The notes below the pieces were generated by a model. The model had not been told where the DNA came from and made no database searches. It was given only the letters and a program-made list of their open reading frames with translations. From contig CAUWAG010000006.1 in NCBI GenBank assembly GCA_963556695.1, positions 2,170,001 through 2,234,000 on the forward strand: a DNA stretch of 64,000 nt. Reading direction: 5' to 3'. The DNA comes from Anthostomella pinea. Lineage: Eukaryota > Ascomycota > Sordariomycetes > Xylariales > Xylariaceae. The translations under genes and the position numbers were made by a program. Positions 12,566 through 23,638 of the stretch are shown here, piece after piece. The first letter of the stretch is position 1; each line of letters starts with the position of its first letter.

Positions 12566-14285
12566 TCAGCTGTCAGATCCAACCTCGACCCGATTCCGAC
12601 GCCGCGAGGACCTTGTTTCACCGGTAGCTTTATGCCTTCCTATGTCATGCCGTGGGCGAAGGCCTCGCCACTTAGCTCTGAATAGCCCGTCTGCACTGCC
12701 TGTCTGCACTGCCTGTCTGAATCCGAATCCTAGCTCGTAATCCTCGAACATACCGATCTCGTCGCGGCTTTGAGTGGTGCGCGGGACGAGGCAGAAGTAG
12801 CCGGCTTGATAACGGCAAACCGAAAGCTCACCATCGCTGCTGAACCTCGGTAGATCGTGTTTAATTACCGACGCCTTCTTACCGCTGGTGTTCCTGCTAT
12901 CTCGGTCTCTGCGGCTCCTTGTGTCAATACGCATCATGGTCGTCTTGGGAAGCTGCCGCCATTCGGATACACCTGCGGCTAAAGAGTTCCGACATGATCG
13001 AGGTCCCATCGGGTCATGTGGACGACGGCGGTGAAATCATCTCTATCGTCAATGGTGCCTCCTCCACCTACCTACTCTTGCCTACATGGTCAGAAGTGCC
13101 GGTTCCATTCTTGTATAAATAGTCGATCTGAATCAACGTTTTCGAGGACCTTTGAACCCGCCAAATCCCCGCGGCACGCGTTTGTGTTGCTAAACTGCTT
13201 CAGAAGCATGCGAACTTCGACGTATACCTTGTCGACGGGCCGAACCCGATGCCGCCGGCTCCCCAAGGGCAACGAGTGACACTATGTAGGAATTCTTGCG
13301 CAGCTTCGGACGAAAGTCCGGGACCCATGACGGCAGAGCCGAGTCTGGTCTGGCTCGTATCCCGCCTTGCCGGCTTCATGCAGGAACGCCTCTTTCCAGA
13401 AACGCCGCCGTGCGGCGGCGTACTAGCAGTGGGAGTTGGCTGGTGGTTTATCCCAGGGAGTGTTGGTGACTCTACCAGCATTCCCAAGGAACTTCATTCC
13501 GAACTTGGAACCAATGCTTGGAGTCCGATGCCAGGTTCTGCAGAGAGTGTCTCTTGTCTTCTCAGGGCCGTGGCACCGTGCTTGGAGGCATATACCACCA
13601 GCGGTTCACACTTGACGCCGAATCACATCGCATATACACAACTAAGAGATAAGCCCCCTCTGTTCCTGTCTTTCTCTCGCAGCCCAATGCTGTCCACGGT
13701 GCGGTCGCTGTCATATATATTACCTGGCTACCTTGCGGTCCTCCAGGGCTGCGTGATCCAGCCAGCGCGAAGAGAATGTCCAAAGTTGTAACATCTAGTC
13801 CGCATATGACCCGTCTCCTCGGCATAGCAGACTTATTGTTGGACCTAAACGCGGCCGAATCAGGGCCGAGGGAGGAATTCGACGATTCAAATTGGTTATC
13901 AATAGATAACAGAAAGAATGTAGAAGTAGTGGCAAGGGCCTTGAACTGGTTCGGCTCCATCGACTGACATTCCAATATGTTGAGGAGATATAAGTCTTCA
14001 CCGAACCTGAATCCATTGATATCGTTGTCACTGTCCGCAAACTGCCGCCACCCGCTTTCCCCAACCCAACTTATTCGCGTCCGAGGTAGCGGCACACTCT
14101 CGAACATGAGACCTATCTCGTCCGGGCGCCCTAACCACATACAAACCGGCCTTTGCTCGCTGGTAGATATGATGCGTGATGGAGATCTGGGCAGCACGTT
14201 CATTGAGGCCTTGGAGCATTCCAACGCAATCTGCTGGACTCAAAGGGCGAGTCCTTCGCACTGCGAAGGCTGAGCCAGCGTTCAT
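12566..14285 (-). pseudogene. Decayed HET-domain (heterokaryon incompatibility) gene
   Basis: No intact reading frame exists, but four family landmarks occur in the correct order on the minus strand, in different frames. First, LNERAAQISITHHIYQRAKA (about 14154-14217) resembles the HET segment after the 'INQ' motif. Second, the segment following it, VCMWLGRPDEIGL (about 14102-14145), corresponds to the usual VWLG motif but lies one frame away, so a frameshift separates them. Third, LPSWVPDFRPKL (about 13300-13337) matches the SWVPDW motif typical of HET proteins. Fourth, GYFCLVPRTTQSRDEIGMFE (about 12745-12805) matches the C-terminal segment that normally reads G-x-G-P-x-x-x-x-x-G-D. Stops and frame changes lie between them. 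The N-terminal ALSYxWG motif was not found. HET proteins trigger cell death after fusion of unlike fungal strains. Some breaks could be introns, but the shift inside the HET core looks like a real lesion. Confidence 0.62.
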
Positions 14286-14906
14286 AACTCACCTGACATC
14301 TCGGAAGGGTATGTGTACAGGAATTTGGGTCCTCCGCGTGGACTATAATTGTTTTGCCGACTCAAGCAACACATGCCATTGTCGAGAGGGGAGCTGGCGT
14401 TCAAGAGGCCGCGTCTGAGTTCCGAGCTGGGAAAGTCGAAATTGGCTTCATGGCACGATAGAGCCGCACGTATGATGATGCCACAGTTGACACTGGCATC
14501 AAAGATGCTCGCGAGCGAGAAAAATCAATGTGCGCCCAGTGGAACTCTTTATCATCCCAGGCAATTGATTGCAAGGGAAATTGTCCATTCTCAATATTGC
14601 TCGACTTGTCAAGCGTAATGACTCTGGAAGTCGCCCAGCACCGTGTAGTAAAGTATGCGTGAAGAGAGAAACATTCATTGGCACGATTGAGACAAATGCG
14701 CGAGGCAAAGACTCCGACGCCCCTTCATCCTAGAACTAGGGTACGTAGTTTTTTCCTTTCTCAGCTGGGGGTATCTATCGCCTGTTCCCGCAACGCCACT
14801 GCCAAGTGAGAGATATATGTGCATGAACCATAGCGACAGACAAACTCTCCTGCAATGTTGACTCCTCCGGTAAGGCTGTATCCATTGAACCCGAAAGCAC
14901 TTCAAC
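14286..14906. other. Spacer between HET relic and telobox-Myb gene
   Basis: This 621-bp stretch may hold the missing N-terminal part of the HET relic, but no conserved motif could be read there. It also contains the 3' region of the telobox gene. No other gene is seen. Confidence 0.35.
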
Positions 14907-17274
14907 TCAGTTGCCGATCCAAATATTGTTGATGACTTCCCCATGCGCATCCTCATCATGTTCGGTCCTATCTGGATTGCGACCAGAGTTTTTCACAGCG
15001 TTTTTTTCCTTGGTGCCCAGCACGACTCGGTCAAAGCCTGCAGGCAAGACCTTGTCGCCTTGAAGATACAAGACTTTGAGGTTGCGCGCCTTGTCCCGCA
15101 AAGCTTGCTGGTCTCGGTACTTTTCAAAGCCGCCCTGTTTTTCCATTGCACTCCAGGAGCAGTTGAGGTTCGGATCGGCTATGAGATTAAGGAGGCATTG
15201 TGTATCGAATGCAGACCAGCGTGTACGGACCTGCGTTGGCTTACCACTGCCGTTCACTTGTCGGTTCTGCCGGGCGGATTGTGATAGCTTCAGCAGGTCC
15301 TGGTCCTGTATTGTACGATTTACAGATGCATGATCCTCGAGTAGCCGCTCATCTGCAATGCTTGGGGGCCCAGCCTTGGCCGGGGAGAATGGCGTGTCGC
15401 CTTCGCCCAGAGGCCGAGAGGGAGGCCTTGATGCAAATCGGGAACGCTTGGGGGATGGCCTTCGAACAGTCCCGCTTCCGTACTGCGCTCTCCGAAGTTT
15501 ATCAACCGGCTGATCGTTGAATTCGAAGTCATCGCCATTGCCATCGTCTTCGCCTGGCTGCGAGCGCTTTCGCGTAACGGACCCACGCGAGACCAAGGTT
15601 GATCGAGGATTGGAAGTTGAACCTTGAGGGTCCTCATGACTATTAAAGCTACTCTCTGGCCGACGTGGATGAGATGAACTCAATATCTGCCAAGGATCCA
15701 GGCGCCGGATGGCCTCCACGTTAGCTGATGGTTTATGTTTCCCCTTACCGGACTGTCGGCTTGAGGGTGATATGGGCGTCGGCCGCTCTGAAGCTCTACG
15801 CTCACTTTGCCTCGCAGCGGCCAAGGTGTCCAAGTCATCGATGAACATTTCACTATAGCCGTCAGTACCGTCTCATGGCAATCGCGGTGGGATAAGGCAC
15901 TCTAAACATACCCTGAATCCTGGGGCGGAAGCTTGTCATATGTCCCGGACTCGGAGTCGGACGCCGAGTCAACTTCAGAATATTCTCGTGCATTGTCGTT
16001 GTCGGGAACAAACAGTGACTCGCTCTCCGGGTTGGGTTGGTTTTCCTTGGGCGAATGGGTAGCCGTAATGCCCTTCCGACTCGGGTTATTGAGGTGCTCG
16101 AACATTTCCCGAGCCCACGATGTAAGATCACGGAGAAGGGAATCCTCGGGGTATGCTTCACCCAACGACCCCCTAGATTCCGGACTTTCATCCGATAGGA
16201 CTAAGGAGCTGAGTTCCTCCATCCGTGTTTGGTATGTTTCATTTGAGCCGACGTCCTCGTCTATGTCAATCGCGGCAAGCTGTCTGTAGGGTCCCTGGCT
16301 CAGTGCCTCGAGTGCTTTCTTCTTCGTTTTGGCTGGCTGCTCGCAGAATATGCGAGTAGCAAGAATAAGTGAATCAGTTGTGTGGTCTGTAGCTAGCATC
16401 TCGACGAGACGGCGGCACCGAATCTTGTAGGCCAAATCAAAAGTATCCTCGATGCAGTCCGAATGAGCGGAAAACAGGACCGGGAACCCGTCATCGAGTT
16501 GTTCCAGAATGGTCAGCATATCTTGCTTGCCCTGTTCCACGTCAAGAACATAGTCAAGAAGCGAAACGAGGTTTCCAGAACGGAGCGCAACGCGGACTTT
16601 TGCTCCAACTTCGGGATCTTGATCACCTGGGAGCTGGAAGGACCGGATGAAAAGTTCGCTGTCATCGGCGAAGGGCTGACGAGCCACATTAAAGCCCCTC
16701 CTGGCCAGCGCAAGCTTCCTTTGCTCTTCGGGGCTGGCTTCAGGATCGGTTGCCGCGGTCAGGGCGCGGTAAGTGTTGTCGCACCAACGTGAGAATTTAG
16801 GGATATCAAAGTCGACCATATCCTGAGTCAAGGCGGCTTTGACCTCGAGCGAATCTTGGTCCGGCTCCTCCATCGTAGGAGACGCAGTGTCTCTGTCTCT
16901 GGGTTCTGCGGACTCAGACACGGCGGCTAGAGCTGAACAAGGCGATGAGCAGATGGATGGATGCAAGGGTGAGACAGGGCAGCCTTACGAGTTCTTTCAC
17001 TTTCTGGCTCGGGGTTGGCATATTCTCCGGAGCTCTTGGGGAAATCAGTAGTGGCGATGCTCTCGAGGCTCTTCCGGCGTCGTCCCCGGCGGGTTCCTCG
17101 GCGGGTTCCTCGGCGGGCTATCTCGGTCTGATGCCTGGGCTCTGGCTCTAGAGAGGGCTCGGCACGTCGCGCGCTTCCCCGAGTCTGCCTAGCAACGGGG
17201 CCGTCGCTGGTGGGATCGGTGGACTCGGCTCGGCGAGAAGCTGCACGACTTGTTTCGCGGCGTCGCCCGGTCAT
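14907..17274 (-). CDS. Telobox Myb protein resembling Taz1/TRF telomere-binding factors
   Basis: Three exons (16989-17274, 15912-16926, 14907-15852) give 748 residues. At about residues 642-697 is a single Myb/SANT repeat, RTRWSAFDTQCLLNLI followed by SWSAMEKQ and RDQQALRDKARNLKVLYL. The RDKARNLK segment in the third helix fits the telobox form, which reads TTAGGG repeats. An all-helical region in exon 2 (SLLDYVLDVEQGKQDML, then YKIRCRRLVEML) could be the TRFH-like dimerisation domain of Taz1/TRF proteins. The order helical domain, basic disordered linker, C-terminal telobox matches that family. The N terminus has an Arg-Gly-Thr repeat (RRGTRRGTRRGRRRK). Introns are 62 and 59 nt. At the first, two acceptors 6 nt apart (ending 16933 and 16927) are both in frame. 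The Myb is clear; the telomeric role is inferred. Confidence 0.72.
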
Positions 17275-18076
17275 AGCGTGCGATCACTACAGAACAAGTT
17301 GCGGGGCAATGTTCTCGTAGTTGTGAAGTGCTGGTGGCGGAGACGAGGGTTATCAGGGTTAGGGTTTTGGGGTAATTTTGCCGTTTTGGGCTGGTGTAAA
17401 CAAGACGGTGATGTATCGTGTCACGTGTGCTGAGAATGCCAGACAAGCTGTGGCTGTGGCTGTGGCTGTGCACTTTGAGCTGGTGGTGTGCCAGGTGTGG
17501 CTTACGTGCATGTGGTGGTATTCTCAGGGGTCATGCCGGCAGTTGACATGGATCGGTTGGACTTGAACATTGAACCCGTTGACTTCGGAGCAATTAATTC
17601 AGGTAATATCGCATGCGTGCAACGCGTACATGTAATAAGTAACGTGCATGTGTGTATGCGCTTCTCTTACGACCCCCTTTTCCCTCCTTTTCCCCTTCCC
17701 TCTGACATTCAATTCGGCATTCCCCCACTGTCTTCCGTCCCGTCTGCCCGTATACCGCCACAAGCTGTCACCTGTCACCACAAGCTGTCACACTTGTATC
17801 ACCAGTTGACCTCTCACCCTCCCATTGAGGTTCTCGCTCTGTCTACTACTACGAACACAGGTAGTCACGTCAACCAGCCCTCGACGGTCCAGTCTGTACG
17901 CTCCCGTCGACCTACATCTGACAAGGCTCGCCACGTGTGTCTTGTCACAGTCCACCCCTCCAAGAGCAGCATAGTCGAGTCCTCTGCCGGCAACCGACTG
18001 CCCCGTGGCTCCTCGACTCAGGCGCGCCGTATCCCTCGCATCGTCTGCCAACCTCCGACACCGTCTATCCCCCATC
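17275..18076. other. Divergent promoter telobox-Myb / gdt1
   Basis: This 802-bp shared upstream region contains a (GTGGCT)n run at 17449-17469 and a repeated CACAAGCTGTCAC pair at 17759-17790. The plus-strand open frame from 17488 crosses the gdt1 leader and is not coding. Confidence 0.4.
17345..17372 (+). promoter_or_regulatory. Telomere-repeat-like TTAGGG box upstream of the telobox gene
   Basis: The segment contains GGGTTATCAGGGTTAGGG followed by TTTTGGGG, with a perfect TTAGGG at 17359-17364. It lies about 85 bp upstream of the telobox-Myb start codon (17274, minus strand). Teloboxes in promoters are known binding sites for Myb-type general factors such as Tbf1. Action here is inferred. 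Confidence 0.4.
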
Positions 18077-19782
18077 ATGAGGTTTCGACAGCCAGCCGCG
18101 CCGCTTCTTCTGCTCCTGCTACCTTCTCTTGCCCTAGCCTCCTCCTCCTCCTCCTCCTCCTCCTCCTCCCTCGACACAGATTCCAAGGAGGCTCGTTTAG
18201 CAGCTTCCGATCTCGACTCGACCCTCGCCTCAACCAAAGCGAAAGTTGACGTCGGCACCAAGAATGCTCCGGTAGACGGCAAGGATGGGATGCCTCACGA
18301 GGGGCCTTTTGTGACCACCGACAAAGGGCGCAAGAAGAGTGATACCACTGACGGGTTTGAATCCATCGACCTGCCGCCGCTGAAGAACCGCCCGTCAGAT
18401 CCCACCATTGTCGATGGCAAGAAGATACCCGAATCCAATGATGGAGTCATGGACGATCCGCATCGTCAAACTCCCAAGCAAGGAACCACCGGCACCGAAG
18501 GCGGAGTGAGCGAGAAGGACAAGGCTCGCAAGGCCAAGGAGGGCGTGACGGGAGAACGCGTCGAGAACATTCCCGAGACACCCAAGGAGAAGCCCCCGAT
18601 GCCGCACAGCCAGCAGCAAGAGTTGGTGGGCGAGAAGGACAGCAAGAAAGACAAGACCAAAGCTGATGTGCACAAGACCCCCGAAGACGTTGCGGGCCTC
18701 GAGGTGAGGTGTCAGTTCTACGTGCGCTCTGATACAACTAACTGACAACGTTGATAGAAGCCTTCGGATCTACCAGACAAACTACACGACCACCCGAATC
18801 CGCTGCCAGACTCGGCGCACAAAGACCACCTCGACGTATCGAAGCCGACCAAACCAGGCTCCAAAAGCTCTGCTCTGGATGACGACGCCACTGAAGGCAT
18901 CATCCGACCGTTCCACTCTTTCGTCCTTTCTCTTATGATGATCCTGTTCTCCGAGGTGGGCGACAAGACGTTCCTCGTGGCGGCCCTCATGGCCATGAAA
19001 CACGACCGCATGGTGGTCTTCACGGCAGCGTTTGGTGCCCTGCTGGTGATGACGGTCCTCTCGGCCGTGCTCGGACACACGCTCCCGGCGCTGATCCCGA
19101 AGAGGATCACGGCATTCCTTGCGGCTGGGCTTTTCTTTGTTTTTGGGGCCAAGCTGCTGCGCGAGGGCATGGCCATGGATCCCAGCGAGGGTGTCACGGC
19201 CGAAATGCAGGAGGTGGAGATGGAGCTGCAGGAGAAGGAGCACAAAGCCTTCAAGGAGGGCAGGCGGCGGTCGTCAGTGTCCCCGTACGCGCTCGAGATG
19301 GGACTCGGCGACCGGAAGTCTCGGTCCCAGTCTCGATTCCCAACGCCGCCGCGCAGCCCGTCGACGTCCCCAGGCCGAAGCCCGTCGCCCCGGCGCGGGG
19401 TGGTGAGTGGATTTGGCACGGGTCTCACCAACCTCTTTTCGCTGCTCCTGAGCCCCGCGTGGGTGCAGACATTCATCATGACCTTCCTGGGCGAGTGGGG
19501 AGATCGAAGCCAGATTGCGACGATTGCCATGGCGGCGGGTCAGGACTACTGGTGGGTGACGCTGGGTGCCATGCTCGGCCACGCGTGCTGCACGGGCGTG
19601 GCAGTCCTGGGCGGCAGGGCCATCGCGGGCAAAGTCAGCCTCAAAGTTGGTATGTTGATGATTTCCTCGCTACACCTGTTTGGAGCACTCTTAACTGACT
19701 CCCTGACACAGTCACGGTAGGCGGCGCCGTAGCCTTCCTGGTGTTTGGGTTCATCTACTTGGTTGAGGCGTTGTACGCTTAG
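18077..19782 (+). CDS. gdt1: Gdt1/TMEM165-family (UPF0016) Ca2+/Mn2+ transporter
   Basis: Three exons (18077-18703, 18758-19649, 19712-19782) give 529 residues. Gdt1 proteins are Golgi membrane cation/proton antiporters that supply Ca2+ and Mn2+ for glycosylation. The two signature repeats are present: SEVGDKTFLVA in the first membrane half and GEWGDRSQIAT in the second, both of the E-x-G-D-(K/R)-(T/S) form that binds the ion. The N terminus is a hydrophobic signal (LLLLLLPSLALA) followed by an uninterrupted Ser run coded by TCC repeats. About 240 residues of Lys/Asp/Pro-rich disordered sequence then precede the first core helix, much longer than in yeast Gdt1. A Ser/Arg/Pro-rich cytosolic loop (RSPSTSPGRSPSPRR) separates the halves. 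Introns are 54 and 62 nt. The ATG at 18077 is chosen because it starts the signal peptide. Confidence 0.9.
18139..18170 (+). repeat. TCC microsatellite coding for poly-Ser in gdt1
   Basis: About ten uninterrupted TCC/CTC triplets directly follow the signal peptide of the Gdt1-like protein. Such triplet runs are prone to length change. Confidence 0.9.
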
Positions 19783-20853
19783 ACCGACACGGCCGCGATG
19801 CGGTGGCTATTGATTCGCTGGTAGACAGGCATACGCTTCTTTACTTTGCTAATTTACAGAGATATGATGGGGCCTGATATCGCAAGGTGCGGTTTACGTC
19901 CCCAGCGGACTTCTTTTGTTGAGAAAGGAGAGCGGCAGCTGGTAGAGGTCAATGTCGACGAGGGGGTCGAAAAGATGGCGACGGCTGTACTACTATACAT
20001 ATATGTCACACAAGGGATGGGTAGCGTCACTGCATGGGTTGGCGTTTGGAAACATGACCAAAAGTGAGCAGCTCGTTAGGGTTCAGATACAGATAAAGAT
20101 ACAGCCGTACCACTGGGCTCATTCCAGTAATGTAGGTCGAAGCAAGCTTGAGAATACAGACAAATTTCCATGTCGGTCCGCATGGACTCTGCTGGCTCTG
20201 GCTGTGTGTGCCTCGTGTATAACATGCGTACCGAAGCGCCTGCACCGGATGCAACAAACCTCGAGCAGGTGGCCGAGCAGGTGGCCGAGCAGGTGGCCGA
20301 GCAGTGAGCACCGAGGGAAGTCATTCATATATGAGGTGTCACCGCCAGATGGCCCCCCGCTTGAAGGATTCGGTGGCTGAACGAACCACGACCAACGACC
20401 AACGACGACGACGACGCACTTCCTGCCCTATCACAAGCAGCAGCAGACGGCATATCCAGGCACTTGGTAATGGTGATAGAAACAAATCACTCACATCACT
20501 CACCGTCGACCCCGCATTTCTCATCGTCCTTTACTCACTCACTGGCTTAAGGACCAAAAGGTGCAGCGCTGATTGATCATCCACTACGCACATGTATCTT
20601 GCTCACTCGGCCCAATTCCACCGAAAGCTTGATATTTTAAAGCAAGCCACTCCAGGTCGTGTCCCCGTCTGGCTCTAATAATAATTCCTACTTACCTACG
20701 ACCTTGTTGGCACAAACACACCTGACCCATCTCTATTTAAAAGTGCGCCGTACCACAAACACACCTATACACCTACCTGTTTCTTCCGTCTCATACGAAA
20801 AGCCTCAACTTCGACTCTCTCACTCCCACCCTTGATAATAAAATAAATAAATC
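19783..20853. other. Spacer between gdt1 and rhamnose mutarotase genes
   Basis: This is about 1.07 kb with no recognisable gene. The part before 20854 is A/C-rich with TATTTAAAAG at 20734-20743, a plausible TATA-type element, then a CT/CA-rich leader. A second perfect TTAGGG lies at 20076-20081. Confidence 0.4.
20262..20304. repeat. 12-bp tandem repeat
   Basis: About three and a half perfect copies of a 12-mer (GAGCAGGTGGCC) lie in non-coding sequence 3' of gdt1. Confidence 0.9.
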
Positions 20854-21718
20854 ATGTGGTCAAAGCCGTCCTCCCCGTCGACGGGCACCTCGAGCCCGCC
20901 GCAGCCGGGCGCCAACCAACGAGACTCGACGCGCCAGCGCACCTCGGGCAAGCGCGTCGCCCAGATCGTCAAGCTGAAGCCCGAGTTCGTCGCTAAGTGT
21001 ATGTACATTTTCGAGTCTCTTATTGCCCCTTTTGGCCGTGTCTCAGGGGCGAATTTCCTCTTCCAGCCTGTGTCAAGAGCCCTTGCTCCCGAGACACGCA
21101 TTTCCACTCTTTGTTTCTCGTTGAAAAGGAGTAATTACTGACTTTAATTTGCTACCAGATAAAGAGGTCCACGCAGCTGTGTGGCCCGAGGTACTGCAGC
21201 AGATCAAGGTCTGCAACATCCGGGATTGTGAGTACTACCTTTATTGTCTATGGGTGATAACACTTTTACCCTGGGAGGAGACGCCCGGAGATGGGTACAA
21301 GGGCTTCCGCGAGTGATGATTCAGCTGGTCATTGGGGCGACATGCTGAAATGGTGTTGTGTTGCTGTTCGATTCGAGGCTGACCAGTGCTACTTCTTATA
21401 CACATACAGACAGCATCTTCCACGAACCGGACTCGGGAATCCTCTTTGCGACATTCAAATATGTCGGATACGACTACGAGGGCGATATGGAGCGCATGCG
21501 GGAAAACCCGAAAGTCCGCGAGTGGTGGGCCATGACTGACGGGTTCCAGGAGGTGAGTCTCATTCAGCCTGGGTTGCTTACAAAGCTCAGCTATCAAGGG
21601 CTTGCTTGTCATTCTGGCTGACACCGTGCGACAGAGCTTGGTTCCCGGTGCGAAGAACAGCGAGTCCGGCGATCCGTCGTGGTGGAAGGGGGTCGAGGAG
21701 GTCTTCTACACGACCTGA
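20854..21718 (+). CDS. L-rhamnose mutarotase-like protein (RhaM/DUF718)
   Basis: Four exons (20854-20998, 21159-21227, 21410-21552, 21635-21718) give 146 residues. RhaM interconverts alpha and beta anomers of L-rhamnose and belongs to the dimeric alpha-beta barrel fold. The core starts at RVAQIVKLKPEF and has YKEVHAAVWPEVL, in which the His matches the catalytic His of bacterial RhaM, then IRDYSIFHEP, LFATFKYVG and the aromatic WWAMTDGFQE segment. The C terminus ends WWKGVEEVFYT. An extra Ser/Pro/Thr-rich N-terminal stretch of about 35 residues is absent from bacterial forms and does not look like a signal peptide, so the enzyme is probably cytosolic. Introns are 160, 182 and 82 nt and all keep frame. 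L-rhamnose itself is not proven as substrate. Confidence 0.87.
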
Positions 21719-22795
21719 TGCCCTTCGAGTGGCTCCATCTCACAATGTCGTCCCTTCAGGGGTCGACGTTGAGGACGCTTTCTCCCGAAAGAAGGTGATG
21801 GTGCCCGACACGCAACAGCACCTTCGCACCCTCGCAATGGAGTTTGTTTCCGCCAGGAGGGAGAGAAGTGCCGACAAAGTGGTTGAATAACAATCCACAT
21901 CAACATCTGATCCAAACGATACTTTCGGGGCGGTTGCGTAGGACGGACCTCGGAAGGTGCAATGTGTATGGTATAAGAGCCTACACGCAACGGGAATGGG
22001 ACTCGACGTGGTCAGCCAGATATCATTCACCGCTGCGAAAGACAAACAAAAAATTCACCAGTACCAAGGGCGCCATCGTTTCTCTTTCCCCGTGATGCTT
22101 CGTAGTGTTGCCTACACACCTTCCTCGCTGTGACTAACATACCCTGGCCTCATTGCAAGCGTATTTAAGGGTATCTATCAGGGTGTAAGATTTGTGATTC
22201 ATTAGAGGAGAGAGGCCGGACCCCGGGTTATGTCCACTGCCCGTAGCTATTGTTATTCTGCAAACAAGAGTTCTCAACGGGTGATTAGAGAACTACTGTG
22301 TCGTGAGTCTCTATTACACCCAGTTCTCCTGATTCACGTGCGCCCAGATAGTGAGTGGAAAGGTCCTCTTCGTGACTTCGAGATTGGCTGACATGTGGCT
22401 GCATCGACAGGAACGGATGCCACAACCTGTTGCTCTATTCCACCAATATACAGTGATTCATCGGCACCAATGCCCGAGCTCTGACTTGCATGGATCTCAA
22501 GCTGCCCAAGAGCGGTGATTCACACCCGAAACCATGATATCGAGTGCACGAGACAAAGGGCCCTCCTGAGCCTCCCCTACTTACCCATCGAGGGCGGACT
22601 ATAAGATGCCCTCGCAGCCCCCTTGATCACATCAACATGCTCACTTGATTATCGACATTCCCAAAATCGCGTCCATCAGGAATCCTGAATATCGAACATC
22701 CCCAGGGTCTCCGCCAGTGTTCAGCTTCATTGACTTCACCATTGTGTTTAACCGACCCCCCGACGTCTCGCTAACCACAACTAAGCAACATCGTC
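21719..22795. other. Spacer, no gene recognised
   Basis: This is about 1.08 kb. Small open frames near 21606-22095 overlap the previous gene's last exon and 3' UTR and have no motif. The last 200 bp contain CATCAAC and ACATCCCC leader-like sequence before the next gene. Confidence 0.4.
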
Positions 22796-23638
22796 ATGGC
22801 CGCACCCCAGGAAATCCCGATTCCCGAACTAAGCGAGTCCAAGCCTCGGCCTTCCGACCGCGAACGAACCAAGGAACGGCGCTCCGAGCGCGAGTTCCCT
22901 CTGGACATGGAGCCCCAGCCCGCCCCTTCTGAGAGAACCCGCCCAGAGCCAGAGCTCAAGCCCGACGGAGATCGACCCCGTCGCTCCCGCCGAAAAGAGG
23001 GAGAGCAAGATGACCCAGAGGCTGGTGAGAAGCGGGAGAAGCGCTCCAAGAAGGCGGAACCCCCGGAGGAAATGCCTCGCCCGCGCCGTCCTCGCCAGCC
23101 GGAGGAGCCGCAGAAAGATGAAGTGGAGCGCGGCGACTCGAAGGAAAAGCCACGCAAGAGTCGCAAGAGCCGTCCCGAGGGCCAGCTAGACGAAGACAAG
23201 GCAGACGATCATCGGAGTAGTCGTGCGGCCACCGAGGACCCGCCTGAAGGAGAGCAGCGGAAGCGCCCTCGCCGGTCCGAGCCCAAGTCGGATGCTCAGC
23301 TCATCCGGGCGGACACTCACCAGAGCGGACGATCAGGAGTCGAACCGCCGCCGTATAAACAGCCGCAAGACGACCCAGAAGCATATGACCACCATAACCG
23401 ATACACCAAGATCGCTCCCCTCCTCGACGAAGCGAGCATGCGAGACATGGTCCAGGACAAACCAAAGCAAAAGCCCGGTCGCCCACAGTCCTGGAATGGG
23501 AGACTCGAGGACGAGGACACGGTGGTGAGAAACTCGGAGGATTCCATCACTCCCCCCGACAGTGGGCTGGGGGAGACGCATTGTTGGGGACTAGATTGTT
23601 TGGGCGGTGGTGCAGGGTGGCTTTCCTTGGTTCCATGA
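22796..23638 (+). CDS. Highly charged disordered protein of unknown function
   Basis: A single exon encodes 280 residues. The sequence is dominated by Glu, Arg, Lys, Pro and Asp (for example PRRSRRKEGEQDDPEAGEKR) with no predicted globular core until a short segment near residues 205-225 (YTKIAPLLDEASMRDMV), which may be a helix. An ITPPDSGLGE motif follows, then an abrupt hydrophobic, Gly/Trp/Cys-containing tail. There is no signal peptide or membrane segment. The steady codon use and absence of stops support coding. I do not recognise a family. An intron near the 3' end that would replace the odd tail is possible: a GTGAGAAACT donor-like site lies at 23524. Confidence 0.6.
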   Translation: MAAPQEIPIPELSESKPRPSDRERTKERRSEREFPLDMEPQPAPSERTRPEPELKPDGDRPRRSRRKEGEQDDPEAGEKREKRSKKAEPPEEMPRPRRPRQPEEPQKDEVERGDSKEKPRKSRKSRPEGQLDEDKADDHRSSRAATEDPPEGEQRKRPRRSEPKSDAQLIRADTHQSGRSGVEPPPYKQPQDDPEAYDHHNRYTKIAPLLDEASMRDMVQDKPKQKPGRPQSWNGRLEDEDTVVRNSEDSITPPDSGLGETHCWGLDCLGGGAGWLSLVP

